A DNA stretch of 64,000 nucleotides from Bacillota bacterium (GTDB lineage Bacteria > Bacillota > Sulfobacillia > JAJZYS01 > JAJYTV01): contig JAJZQO010000004.1 in the NCBI GenBank assembly GCA_021847575.1, forward strand, positions 1-64,000, written 5' to 3'. The translations under genes and the position numbers were made by a program. This document shows, one piece after another, positions 1 through 7,615 of the stretch. How positions within the stretch are numbered: position 1 is the stretch's first letter; each line of letters begins with the position of its first letter. The notes beneath the pieces are model-generated. The model did not search any database. It was not told where the DNA came from and saw only the letters and a program-made list of their open reading frames with translations.

Positions 1-119
1 GTCTCTCTGCGGACTCCAAGCTCTCTGGCAGCTACACGAATGGGTACAAGTTCCATGACCTAACTCTAGCACTAATCTACACCAAACTCAATAGAACGCT
101 AGATGTTATCGAGCAGTAA
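1..119 (+). CDS. 3' end of an unrecognised low-GC gene
   Basis: Frame 3 is open from the window edge through 38 codons to a TAA at 117-119, ending in a hydrophilic-helical tail (...TLALIYTKLNRTLDVIEQ). The start lies outside the window, so the ORF track does not list it. Base composition is clearly lower in GC than everything downstream, and the change occurs right at the stop codon. The last 43 nt overlap the 3' end of the opposing gene. I do not recognise the family; the composition suggests acquired DNA or the end of a mobile-element gene. Confidence 0.4.
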   Translation, partial: LSADSKLSGSYTNGYKFHDLTLALIYTKLNRTLDVIEQ

Positions 120-1135
120 CTACCCCCCGTGCTCGGCGTGGTCGCCCCTGCCACCGTCGAGGCTGGTCGGGTGACGGCGAAGCCGGAGGAGGCGTTCGAG
201 ATCGACCGGGTCACGGTATGACCGGAGACGCTGGTGCCGGAGCTCGCCGTCAGGCTGCCGTTCGCGCCGACGCTGAAGCCTGTGCTGCCGCTCGTGACGG
301 CCGGGCTCTGTACGGTCACCTGGATAGGCTTCGTGAACTTCGTGATCAGCTGGCCTGTCGCAGTGTCCACCACCTTGAAGGCGAGCGCTGAGACGAGAGA
401 CTGCCCCGCGGGCACCTGGATGCTCGCGGGCGCTGCTGTGAGGAGTTCGAACTTGACGGCGGCGGGGAAGGTGCCGGCGGGAATGGCGACGGTGATCGGG
501 CCGTAGTGCAGCGTGCCAGCGGCCCCGGCACCCAGGTTCGTCGTCGCTACGACAGACGAGAAGCCGTGCTGGGTGAAGTCTGGGGCGCCTGTCGCGGCGG
601 GGGCCGTCTTCGGGCTGAGAACCACCCAGCCAGCCAGCGCGGCGGGAACGGGGTGGGCAAGGACGTCTCCCGTGATGGTCGCGGGCACCGCGTTCGGCAC
701 GATCTGGCCAGTTGTCGTGACGTTGTCGTACACGCTTGCGGAGTTCACGCTGCTGCTTGTGAGCGTGAACGTGGCGGGCTTCAGCAAAGTGGGAACAAGG
801 AGGCCAGTCGTCTGGTCGACGATGCGCAGCGCGAAGTCGGCGACGACCGTCTCGCCCTTGGGCGCCTTGGCCTGGAAGGACGACGTGGGGGCCTCGAGCA
901 GTTCGAACCGGACAGCGTCGGGCAAGGCGCCCTGAGGCACGTTCACCGTGATCGGGCCGTATTGGACGGATCCGCTGGCGCCGGCCGCGATGTTCGCGGA
1001 CGCAACCACGTTCGGGAATCCGAGCTTCGTGAAGTCGGGGGCGGTGGTCGCGTACTGCGCACGGGCCGCCATGGGAACCAGGAGCCCGGCCGCTGCCATG
1101 AGAGCGGCCATGAGACCGGATCTGCGCAGGTGCAC
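77..1135 (-). CDS. Secreted protein with two tandem ZU5-like repeats
   Basis: Unrecognised exported protein of 352 residues. The GTG at 1135 is chosen over the upstream ATG at 1189 because AAAGGAGG lies 7 nt before it. A short basic N-terminus, a hydrophobic stretch and a PMAARAQ site form a signal peptide. The mature part has two repeats of about 150 residues, each starting APDFT.(x)GF..VVA and containing YGPITV.(I/V)P.G..P.AV.FELL, reminiscent of the extracellular ZU5/IPAGAL type of beta-sandwich. The second repeat runs into a Ser/Thr/Gly-rich tail. The last 14 residues are encoded by low-GC DNA that overlaps the opposing partial gene, so the natural C-terminus may have been replaced. Function unknown; probably a cell-surface or secreted structural protein. 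Confidence 0.72.
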   Translation of the reverse strand: MHLRRSGLMAALMAAAGLLVPMAARAQYATTAPDFTKLGFPNVVASANIAAGASGSVQYGPITVNVPQGALPDAVRFELLEAPTSSFQAKAPKGETVVADFALRIVDQTTGLLVPTLLKPATFTLTSSSVNSASVYDNVTTTGQIVPNAVPATITGDVLAHPVPAALAGWVVLSPKTAPAATGAPDFTQHGFSSVVATTNLGAGAAGTLHYGPITVAIPAGTFPAAVKFELLTAAPASIQVPAGQSLVSALAFKVVDTATGQLITKFTKPIQVTVQSPAVTSGSTGFSVGANGSLTASSGTSVSGHTVTRSISNASSGFAVTRPASTVAGATTPSTGGSYCSITSSVLLSLV

Positions 1136-1364
1136 AGAGGGACCTCCTTTGCCGGAGCCACTCGAAGCGGGTCTCGCGATTAACTTCACTCTAGCGCTCA
1201 GGGTTTTTGGGGGCTACGGATACAAGTTTGGCCAGCGGACATGCGGCGGAGACCGTGGCCAAACCCGCGGGTTCGGTATACTGGGTGCACAATCGGGCGC
1301 AGGCCTGTGCGGGGGCACGAAGCCCCTGTCTGCCATTGAGGTCCGCAAGGTGGGGGAGTGGCGC

Positions 1365-1985
1365 ATGTCCATCGGCGTGGAGATCTTCTCGGACTACGTC
1401 TGACCGTTCTGCTATATCGGCGAGGGTCTCGTCGACAAGCTGAGTCGGGAGCCGGATCTGAACCTCGACGTCACGTGGCTGCCGTTCGAGTTGCACGCCG
1501 ACACGCCCGACGAGGGCATGGCTCTGAGCGCGTACTTCGGCAGGGCGAGCGAGCGCATCGCGGCGATGCACGATGAGCTGAGCCGACGGGCAGAAGAGCT
1601 CGGCCTCGCGTTCAACCCGCCGGAGATCCTCGCGAACACGCGCAAGGCGCACGTCCTCACAGAGTACGCGCGCGACCGGCGCCGGCTGGACGAGCTGCAC
1701 CGGGAGCTCTTTCGGGTGAACTTCGTCGAAGGCGGAAACCTCGGTGCCGATGCGGTTCTCATGGAGGCGACCGGGCGGGTGGGGCTCAATCCCGAGCAAG
1801 CGATGGCAGCCCTCGATCGGCCGGAGTATCTCGAGCGAGTGCAAGGGGCCATCCGGCGCTCGCGCCAGATCGGCGTCACCGGCGTCCCGACGTTCATTGT
1901 CGACGGCAAGTACATGATCGTCGGTGCCCACCCCTACGAGGCGCTGCGCGACGCGTTGCGGCAGATTGCGCAGGGGAAGGGGTAG
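1365..1985 (+). CDS. DsbA/FrnE-family thiol oxidoreductase, probable selenoprotein (UPFC active site)
   Basis: Reading from ATG 1365 (preceded by GTGGGGGAG) gives 206 residues if the in-frame UGA at 1401-1403 is read through. The frame before and after UGA encodes one continuous FrnE/DsbA-like thioredoxin fold: first strand VEIFSDYV, then U-P-F-C-Y-I-G where family members have C-P-W/F-C-Y-I-G, the usual helical insert, and a C-terminal GVTGVPTFIVDGKY with the cis-proline loop. UGA stands exactly at the nucleophilic cysteine, the classical Cys/Sec exchange position. A stem-loop with a G-containing apex follows at the distance expected for a bacterial SECIS. A TATACT hexamer at 1277-1282 could be its -10 box. 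FrnE-like proteins act on disulfides, usually in the cytoplasm; no signal peptide is seen. The alternative is a pseudogene or a C-to-A sequencing error, made less likely by the hairpin and the intact rest of the gene. Confidence 0.87.
1401..1435 (+). promoter_or_regulatory. bSECIS-like selenocysteine insertion element
   Basis: UGA at 1401-1403 is followed after 13 nt by an 8-bp stem, UCGGCGAG (1417-1424) pairing with CUCGUCGA (1428-1435), with one G-U pair. The apical loop is GGU (1425-1427). The apical G lies 21 nt after the UGA, inside the window of about 16-37 nt described for bacterial SECIS elements, which need a guanine among the first two loop bases for SelB. The apex GGUCU is also found in the E. 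coli fdhF element. Pairing was worked out by hand, without energy calculation. Confidence 0.75.
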
Positions 1986-2064
1986 GCCGGGGGGACAGGC
2001 TCCGCTGGTCGATGGTGGGGAAAGACTGGGCCCAGGTTCCTGCATGCGCATATGGGGTGGTGGC

Positions 2065-2622
2065 GTGTCCGACTCGATCACAGTGCGGACAGCATCGAAG
2101 GAAGACGCAGACAGCATCGCGCGGGTCTCGGTGCGCACCTGGCGGGCGACCTACCGCGGGATGCTGCCGGACGATTTCCTGGACCACTTCGGCGACGATA
2201 TCGAGAGCAGGACGCAGCGCTGGCGCGCGCGGCTGCCCGAGCGCGGACCGAATTTCACCCTCGTGGCCGCCTCGGATCTGGAAGGGGTCATAGGCTTCGC
2301 CTCGGGAGGTCCGGACCGCCAGGATCCCACCTTCAGGGAGATCTACGCGCTCTATGTCCTGCCGGCCTGCCATGGGCAGGGCGTGGGGCGCAGACTCGTG
2401 CGCGCGATGGCGTGGGCCCTCGCTCGCCGCGGAGCCGCGCCGCTCCGTGTCTGGGTGCTATCCGCAAATCCGTCGCGCGGTTTCTACGAACGGCTTGGCG
2501 GGCGGGCTGAGGGCGTGAGGATCCGCGACATCGGGGGAGCGGAGGTCGAGGAGACCGCCTACCAATGGGCGTCGATTGACGCGCTCGTGTCATCCCCCGT
2601 TGTCAACCGATGCAACAGGTGA
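2065..2622 (+). CDS. GNAT-family N-acetyltransferase
   Basis: A 185-residue protein with the GNAT fold. The N-terminal strand-helix ITVRTASKEDADSIARV is followed by a tryptophan-containing helix, the central strand FREIYALYVLPACHGQGVGRRL, which carries the acetyl-CoA pyrophosphate-binding Q-x-x-G-x-G/R loop (motif A), and a C-terminal AnPSRGFYERLGG (motif B). It probably transfers an acetyl group from acetyl-CoA to a small amine or protein N-terminus; the substrate cannot be predicted. GTG 2065 is preferred because GGGGTGG lies about 7 nt upstream and the domain starts right after it; ATG 2044 in the same frame is an alternative. It follows the selenoprotein gene by 79 nt in the same direction and may be co-transcribed. 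The next gene converges on it. Confidence 0.82.
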   Translation: MSDSITVRTASKEDADSIARVSVRTWRATYRGMLPDDFLDHFGDDIESRTQRWRARLPERGPNFTLVAASDLEGVIGFASGGPDRQDPTFREIYALYVLPACHGQGVGRRLVRAMAWALARRGAAPLRVWVLSANPSRGFYERLGGRAEGVRIRDIGGAEVEETAYQWASIDALVSSPVVNRCNR

Positions 2623-2733
2623 TCTTGCAGCCCGCGCAGCACAGATACCATGGCTTCGCATCGAAACTGGCCAGGATGTGCTCGCGCAGGTGCGGCGGAG
2701 GGTCGCACCCTAGCGGTCAGGAACCCGCACGAC

Positions 2734-3363
2734 TTACGGTTGCGTGCGTGAGTCACAGATCTCGCGACCGCCGGGGTCCTTGAGCGCAATGTCCAAGCGT
2801 CCGCCGGTGTTACGGACCCTGACGAACCAAAAACCATCCGGCAGCACTCTTGCGGCGTAGCTCCTGCCGCCGAGCGTCAGGACAAGACGCCCGACCGCTT
2901 GCGCGTTCTGCTCAAGCTGACCCGCGATCAGGATGTACTTGGGGCTGAACGTCTGCTCGACGTTGGGGCTTACCGGTTTTGGCGGCTGCAGATCGAGCGG
3001 CGAGGTCGTAAGAGACACGGTCGCCCCAAGCGCGTCGTCGCACGCATATGGCCCCGTGGCGTCGGCGATGCTCGCGTACTGCCATACCGACCAGTTGCTC
3101 TTGTAACGATAAAGAACGGCGGCGACCGTCGACAGCGGTGGCGACGAAGCGCTCGCGGGCTTCGGAATGAGAAAGTACAGCCTGCTCTGCCCCGAGAGAT
3201 CTGCGTGAAACGGATAGACCTTGGTGATAGCCGTGAATTGCTTGGTGAGCGCGGACTGCGGGGTCGCTGTCCCGCCGCAGCCCGCGAGCGAGACGAGGGA
3301 GCATGCCGCGGCAAGCAGCATCAGAGGACGCGTAGCGGATCCCTCCGATCCCCGGCGGGCCAT
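2734..3363 (-). CDS. Predicted lipoprotein of unknown function
   Basis: A 209-residue protein with a lipoprotein signal: basic MARRGSEGSATR, hydrophobic LMLLAAACSLVSLAGC, with the lipobox LAGC giving a lipidated cysteine near residue 28. The mature domain is beta-rich (repeated YILIAG, LVLTLGG, GFWFVRVRN segments) and is not recognised. No Shine-Dalgarno site is obvious before the ATG. It lies between the convergent GNAT gene and the small zinc-ribbon gene, within a run of several exported proteins (77-9937). Anchoring to the outer face of the membrane is the only supported role. Confidence 0.7.
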   Translation of the reverse strand: MARRGSEGSATRPLMLLAAACSLVSLAGCGGTATPQSALTKQFTAITKVYPFHADLSGQSRLYFLIPKPASASSPPLSTVAAVLYRYKSNWSVWQYASIADATGPYACDDALGATVSLTTSPLDLQPPKPVSPNVEQTFSPKYILIAGQLEQNAQAVGRLVLTLGGRSYAARVLPDGFWFVRVRNTGGRLDIALKDPGGREICDSRTQP

Positions 3364-3501
3364 CGGGTTTGGCCGGCAGCTCGCCTGGCCGTTCGCGACG
3401 CCTGCCGCGATACGGTATGCCGGCAGCCGCAGAACAGACTGATTTTGCTCAGGCCGCCCACGGCCCGCCCAGCGCCAGGGGAGAAGCCGGTGGGGGACAG
3501 A

Positions 3502-3708
3502 TCAGGTGGCGCCGCCTGGCAGGAAGAACTCGACGTGGCCGCACTGCGGGCAGCGATACATCTGGAGCGCAAGAATCTCGATGTCCAACTGGTTCCACCC
3601 GGCGAACAGGGCCCCGGCCATGCCCGTGTGCCCGCCGGTGCGGAAGTCTTCTTCGCCAACGAGATCCAGGACGGCATTGCAGTGGGTGCAGGTGACTCGA
3701 TCGTTCAC
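3502..3708 (-). CDS. Small zinc-ribbon protein
   Basis: A 68-residue protein with two CxxC knuckles, VTCTHC near the N-terminus and YRCPQCGHVEF near the C-terminus, separated by about 43 residues: the layout of a split zinc ribbon that binds one zinc. Similar small proteins are often annotated as nucleotide-binding or zinc-ribbon domain proteins without a defined role. The start is GTG 3708 (GTGAACGAT), 9 nt behind AAGGAGG. It is cytoplasmic, with no signal peptide. It shares its strand with the lipoprotein gene downstream (138 nt away) and the large secreted protein upstream. Confidence 0.75.
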   Translation of the reverse strand: MNDRVTCTHCNAVLDLVGEEDFRTGGHTGMAGALFAGWNQLDIEILALQMYRCPQCGHVEFFLPGGAT

Positions 3709-3805
3709 GGTGCCGCGCCTCCTTGCGCACAGGCTGTGGGGAAGATTTCCCCAACGGGGCCGTCATCCCTTGTGCATACGCCAAGCGGGCGTCGAAACTG
3801 TAGCC

Positions 3806-3834
3806 CCCGCTCACCCGGGACCACCGTGAGCGGG
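3806..3834 (-). terminator. Hairpin downstream of the secreted-protein gene
   Basis: A 9-bp perfect stem, CCCGCTCAC / GTGAGCGGG with an 11-nt loop, lies 85 nt past the stop of the gene at 3919-5574 and about 100 nt before the zinc-ribbon start. There is no uridine tract, so termination is uncertain; it could equally be an mRNA-processing or protective structure. Confidence 0.35.
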
Positions 3835-3918
3835 TGCGCCCTTCGGGGAGACGCAGGCGAGTACCCGCCATGACGGCGCCGCGGTCGGCCGCGCACGACG
3901 GCGCCCGCCGGGCGGCGC

Positions 3919-5574
3919 TCAGACGGAGCAACTGATCGAGCGCGGGGTCCATGTGCCGCTCGGCAAAGCGGACTTGTCAGCTCCCTTTGGCGTCGGTTTC
4001 GGAACCGCCACATCCCAGATCTGCTGCAGCTGCTCTGACCAGATGGCTGGTGCGGGCCCTATGGGGAGTTCCGGGCTTGTGAAATCCCGGAAGGAATCCC
4101 TGAGCGTGGCCGACTCGGCCTTGGCCTTGCCGTAGAACGAGGAGAGGCTGGTCGCGCAAGTCGGGGTCAGATTGCCGTAAAACCCGATTGTGGTGAAGTG
4201 GTACCAGGTCGGGTTCCTGCGCTCGAGGTTTGGTACCGGGTCAAGGCTTGTCAGGTCATGGGCGTCGTCCTCGGCGACCAAGAGGGCATTGGACAGGAAG
4301 CAGCCCTGTTCGGCGGCGAGCCGGCCTTTCGCTGGTCCGTGGCCGTAGGCGGTTATGCAGAGTTTGGGCAGATTGACGAAGTCGTCGTAGAGGTTGTTGT
4401 AGACCTCGAGTTCCCAGTACGCGGTGCAGGCGACGCGCAGGTTGATGTTCGCGTGCCTGGAGTACGCGACCGGGCACGTGCCATAGAGCCTCTGATGGCT
4501 CTTGACGTAGTTTGCGAGGTCAGCCATGAGCGTCTGCGCTGTGCTGTCGTTGGCGGCTGCGGCGGTCCAGCGGCCCACGAACATGTCGAAGCCGATCAGA
4601 TCGGCGATCGAGCCGTCCCCGATGATCGACCGCCCCAGGCGCAAGTTCCGGAAGCCAGGGACGGGGAACTTCAGCGTGATGCCGATGTCCTCGCTTGCGC
4701 CGGGATACACCCGCGCAAGCAGGCTTTGCAGAACCGGGTCGGTCGCGGCGGCGAAGTCCGGGCAGGTGCGAGACTGGGAGTTGGAGCCCTGGGCGCAGAA
4801 CACGAAAAAGCCGCTTCCCAGTCGGTCCTTGAATTCCGCGTAGGACGTGCCCTGGAACATGAAGGGCGGCGCTGGCGTGTCGGTAAAGAGCGGATCGAAC
4901 TCCTCCCAGGCACTGGTGCCTGCGGTGAAGGGCGGGGGGAGGTGGTCGGCCCACGCACCCGCGTTGGCAAAGGTGACCGATAGGCTGGCGATTACTCCGG
5001 CCGGGTTGTACGACCCGCCCGGCGCATTGGTGCCCACGATCTTGATGGTGTTCTTGCCCTGGACAAGCCCTGTGGTGAAGTCCTTGATCGCCACGCCGCT
5101 GTAGCCGGAGACTTGGTCCACGAGCCGACCGTTCAGATACACATTCGCCGAGTTGTCGGCCGCGATGCGTAGAACGCCACCCTGGGGCGGCCCGGGGACA
5201 TTGAAAGTCGTGGAGAGCGTGACGGACTCACCGCTGAGGGTCCCCGGGCCGGATCCCGGCCCGCCCTGACAGGCGGCCTGGCCCTGATTGGCCCAGATCC
5301 AGCTGGCTCCGGAGATCTGGGTCCACACGTTGGCGTAGTCGCACTCGACGAGCGCGGGCCGCGCACCCGGTTGCGCCAGCCAATGCCCGTTGGTTGCCAC
5401 CGTAAGGGTCGCGATACCGTGCGGCGCAGCGCTCCTGGCTGCAGCGAGCGGCGCTCCGGCGACCGTCGTCCAGGTCACGATAGGAAAAAGCAGCGCGAGT
5501 CCCCGCACCATCCAGGACTTGGCCCGCGGCTGGAGCCAGCGGCGCGAACGCAGAGTGCGCACAAGAAGCTCCAA
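3919..5574 (-). CDS. Large secreted protein with N-terminal beta-sandwich module
   Basis: A 551-residue exported protein. The start is a TTG behind a strong GGGGGGAG (spacing about 5). After a basic stretch, a hydrophobic core (GLALLFPIVTWTTVAG) ending in AAARSA provides the signal peptide. Residues about 55-205 resemble a carbohydrate-binding-type jelly roll (GVLRIAADNSANVYLNGRLV, then KDFTTGLVQGKNTIKI). The remaining 340 residues, rich in Trp, Tyr and paired Cys, are unrecognised; several cysteines (TCPDF, GTCPVAY, RVACTAYW, KLCITAY, EQGCFL, PTCATS) suggest disulfides in the mature extracellular protein. No enzyme motif could be identified. It belongs to the exported-protein run of this region. 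Confidence 0.72.
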   Translation of the reverse strand: MELLVRTLRSRRWLQPRAKSWMVRGLALLFPIVTWTTVAGAPLAAARSAAPHGIATLTVATNGHWLAQPGARPALVECDYANVWTQISGASWIWANQGQAACQGGPGSGPGTLSGESVTLSTTFNVPGPPQGGVLRIAADNSANVYLNGRLVDQVSGYSGVAIKDFTTGLVQGKNTIKIVGTNAPGGSYNPAGVIASLSVTFANAGAWADHLPPPFTAGTSAWEEFDPLFTDTPAPPFMFQGTSYAEFKDRLGSGFFVFCAQGSNSQSRTCPDFAAATDPVLQSLLARVYPGASEDIGITLKFPVPGFRNLRLGRSIIGDGSIADLIGFDMFVGRWTAAAANDSTAQTLMADLANYVKSHQRLYGTCPVAYSRHANINLRVACTAYWELEVYNNLYDDFVNLPKLCITAYGHGPAKGRLAAEQGCFLSNALLVAEDDAHDLTSLDPVPNLERRNPTWYHFTTIGFYGNLTPTCATSLSSFYGKAKAESATLRDSFRDFTSPELPIGPAPAIWSEQLQQIWDVAVPKPTPKGADKSALPSGTWTPRSISCSV

Positions 5575-6286
5575 AGAACTCCCCCCAATGCGGTGCCAGT
5601 TTCAGGAACCAGTCAACGGAAGGCCAGCACGCTCAGCCGTCGCGCGCGAGATAAGGCCCGGCCGGCCCCGCCGTCAGGCCCGCCTGCACCGGGGGGGCGT
5701 CCACCGGGGCAGCCATGTGGTCCGTGGATTGCTCCAGCCGCCGAAAACCGTGGACGCCTGTGCCGATGGTGCCGCCGGTCGGGAAAGCTCTTTGCCGCCG
5801 ACGTTCATGACGGCAGTGCAGCGGTGCATGTGGCCTCGTCGCGCGCGATGGTCGCCTCCACCCGCAGGCGCGGGGGAGGATTCAACGGATGGTGCGGCGA
5901 TCCCTTGATCGAGCACTCTCTTTCTACGTCCGATAATAGATATTATGTAAATCCGATAGGGGTCGCAGCTATGCAGTCTGATTTCCGTCGGGTCGGTCTT
6001 CTCGACGACGCCACTTCCGGGACGGACAGCCAGGTGCGGTTTGCGCACCGTTGCCTCGCCGAGACGCTGCGCTTGCGCCGGGTTTGGGCGCCGCGCTGGC
6101 CGGGATCCCTGCGGATTCTTACGCTCTCATCAGACATTCTTCGCGCAACTCCGCTATGTTTCGTGCTGAGTAGACTCGGGTTGCGGCAAGGGACGCTTGG
6201 CCGTGCCCATGCTCCTGCGGTTCACCCGTCCGCTCGCGCCAGCGACGACGGGTGCATGGCTGGCCGCCACCAAGGAGGGCAACCGG
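5575..6286. other. Intergenic region with AT-rich palindrome
   Basis: This 712-nt stretch lies between two divergent genes for exported or membrane proteins (minus-strand 3919-5574, plus-strand LCP gene). No ORF in it has both a credible start and protein-like composition. The visible signal is an AT-rich inverted repeat at 5933-5946 (ATAAT-AGAT-ATTAT) within otherwise GC-rich DNA, which could be an operator or a strand-opening promoter element for either neighbour. No clear -35/-10 pair could be assigned. Confidence 0.4.
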
Positions 6287-7534
6287 TTGAAAAACAGGTT
6301 CCACGCGCGCACGGCGTTCATTTGGCTTATCGTCGTCCTCCTCGTGGTGGTTGGTGCCGTGCTGTTCGCCCGCAGTTGGCTGGGGCAGTCTTCAGCGCCC
6401 GGCGGCAAGAAGGCGCAGAACCTCTCGCAGAGGGTTCCCTACAACATCCTCCTGATCGGCAACAACGCAAGACAGCCCCAAGGTCCGCTCTCGCTCGGGA
6501 AGGCTGGTGGGCTGGCCGACATCCTGATGGTCGTGCACATCGACCCCAAGACCGACAAGGTCACCCTGATCTCCATTCCGCGCGACCTGCTCATCGCGAT
6601 GCCAGGCTGGCGCGTTCCGGAGCCCAAGGTCAAGGAGAGCTTCTTCCTCGGGCTGACGCAGAGCCCGCAGCGCGGGCCGCAAGTCGCCATGCAGGTTGTG
6701 AGCCGCTTCACGGGCCTGCCGATCCACGCCTACGTCGCCACGGACTTCAACGGGTTCGTGGATGCGGTGGACGCGGTCGGCTGCGTGAACATCTACATCC
6801 CGGCCAGGCTATACGACCCTTTGCACAGCAAGGCCGACTTCACCCAGGGCTGGCATTGCCTGTCGGGCCCATGGGTGCTCGCCTACATCCGCATCCGCCA
6901 AAATGCCGCGGGCAACAGCTTTAGGACGAACGACTTCCAACGCATGGGGGCTGAGCAGCAGGTGCTGCTGGCCCTCAAGGACAAGCTGCTGAAGAACCCG
7001 GTGCAGGCGGCATTGCACCTGCCGTCGCTGATTTCGGCCTGGAGCCGCGACGTCGCGACCAACCTCACGCACAGCCAACTGCTATCGCTGGGTATGACCC
7101 TTGCGCACGCCCACCTGCATGAGGTGACCCTCGGCAGCGATGCCGATTCGATGGCGCTCGCCTCGATGCCGTTGCCCGGCTTCAACGCGCAGGACGCGAT
7201 CCTTGGCGCCTACTACGACGTGGTGGACGCGGCCAACGTCACCGCTGCGGTGCGGCCGTACGGCTCCAAGGGGGCCTGGACGGGGCTGCCGCCGTTCCCA
7301 AAGCCGAAAGACACCCCCATCACGCTCTACGGTAGCCGCCTGACCATGGCCCTCTTGCAGAAGGCCGGCTTCCCGGTGACCTACGGCGGTGCATCTGCGG
7401 GCACGCAGCGCCTGACGGTCGTCTTCCCGAACGGCAGCCCGACATCGGGCTTCGCCGTCGGCCGGGCGCTCGCCGCTGGCAACGAGCTCGTGACACCCGG
7501 AAACGTCGCGCACGTCACGGTTTACGCTCCCTGA
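6287..7534 (+). CDS. LytR-CpsA-Psr (LCP) family wall-polymer ligase
   Basis: LCP enzymes transfer undecaprenyl-phosphate-linked glycopolymers to peptidoglycan at the outer face of the membrane. The start is TTG 6287, 8 nt after AAGGAGG, giving 415 residues; the longer ORF start lacks such a site. A single N-terminal transmembrane anchor (IWLIVVLLVVVGAVLFA) precedes the LCP domain: NILLIG, then ADILMVVHIDP, the SIPRDLL arginine/aspartate motif, a FNGFVDAVDAVG segment, and the arginine-rich IRIRQ...NDFQRMGAEQQ helix. The C-terminal 90 residues, beginning TPITLYGSRLTMALLQKAGF, match a LytR_C-type domain. The catalytic arginines and aspartates expected for the family appear to be present. It converges with the lipoprotein gene at 7616-9937. 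Confidence 0.9.
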   Translation: MKNRFHARTAFIWLIVVLLVVVGAVLFARSWLGQSSAPGGKKAQNLSQRVPYNILLIGNNARQPQGPLSLGKAGGLADILMVVHIDPKTDKVTLISIPRDLLIAMPGWRVPEPKVKESFFLGLTQSPQRGPQVAMQVVSRFTGLPIHAYVATDFNGFVDAVDAVGCVNIYIPARLYDPLHSKADFTQGWHCLSGPWVLAYIRIRQNAAGNSFRTNDFQRMGAEQQVLLALKDKLLKNPVQAALHLPSLISAWSRDVATNLTHSQLLSLGMTLAHAHLHEVTLGSDADSMALASMPLPGFNAQDAILGAYYDVVDAANVTAAVRPYGSKGAWTGLPPFPKPKDTPITLYGSRLTMALLQKAGFPVTYGGASAGTQRLTVVFPNGSPTSGFAVGRALAAGNELVTPGNVAHVTVYAP

Positions 7535-7615
7535 ACCAGCGGACGTAAGGCTACCCGCGCGGCGGCGGGGTCCCTTCCCCACCTCCCCGCACCTCTACAT
7601 CACCCTGTTGGCCGG

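Noticed and set aside
948-1403. Track ORF of 151 residues on the plus strand ending at the UGA
   Set aside because: Its first two thirds is antisense to the repeat protein and Arg/Ala/Pro-rich; only the last 13 codons belong to a gene, the selenoprotein starting at 1365.
5674-6048. Minus-strand ORF of 124 residues in the 5575-6286 gap
   Set aside because: No ribosome-binding site, no recognised motif, and a shuffled-looking composition; the region is better treated as non-coding.
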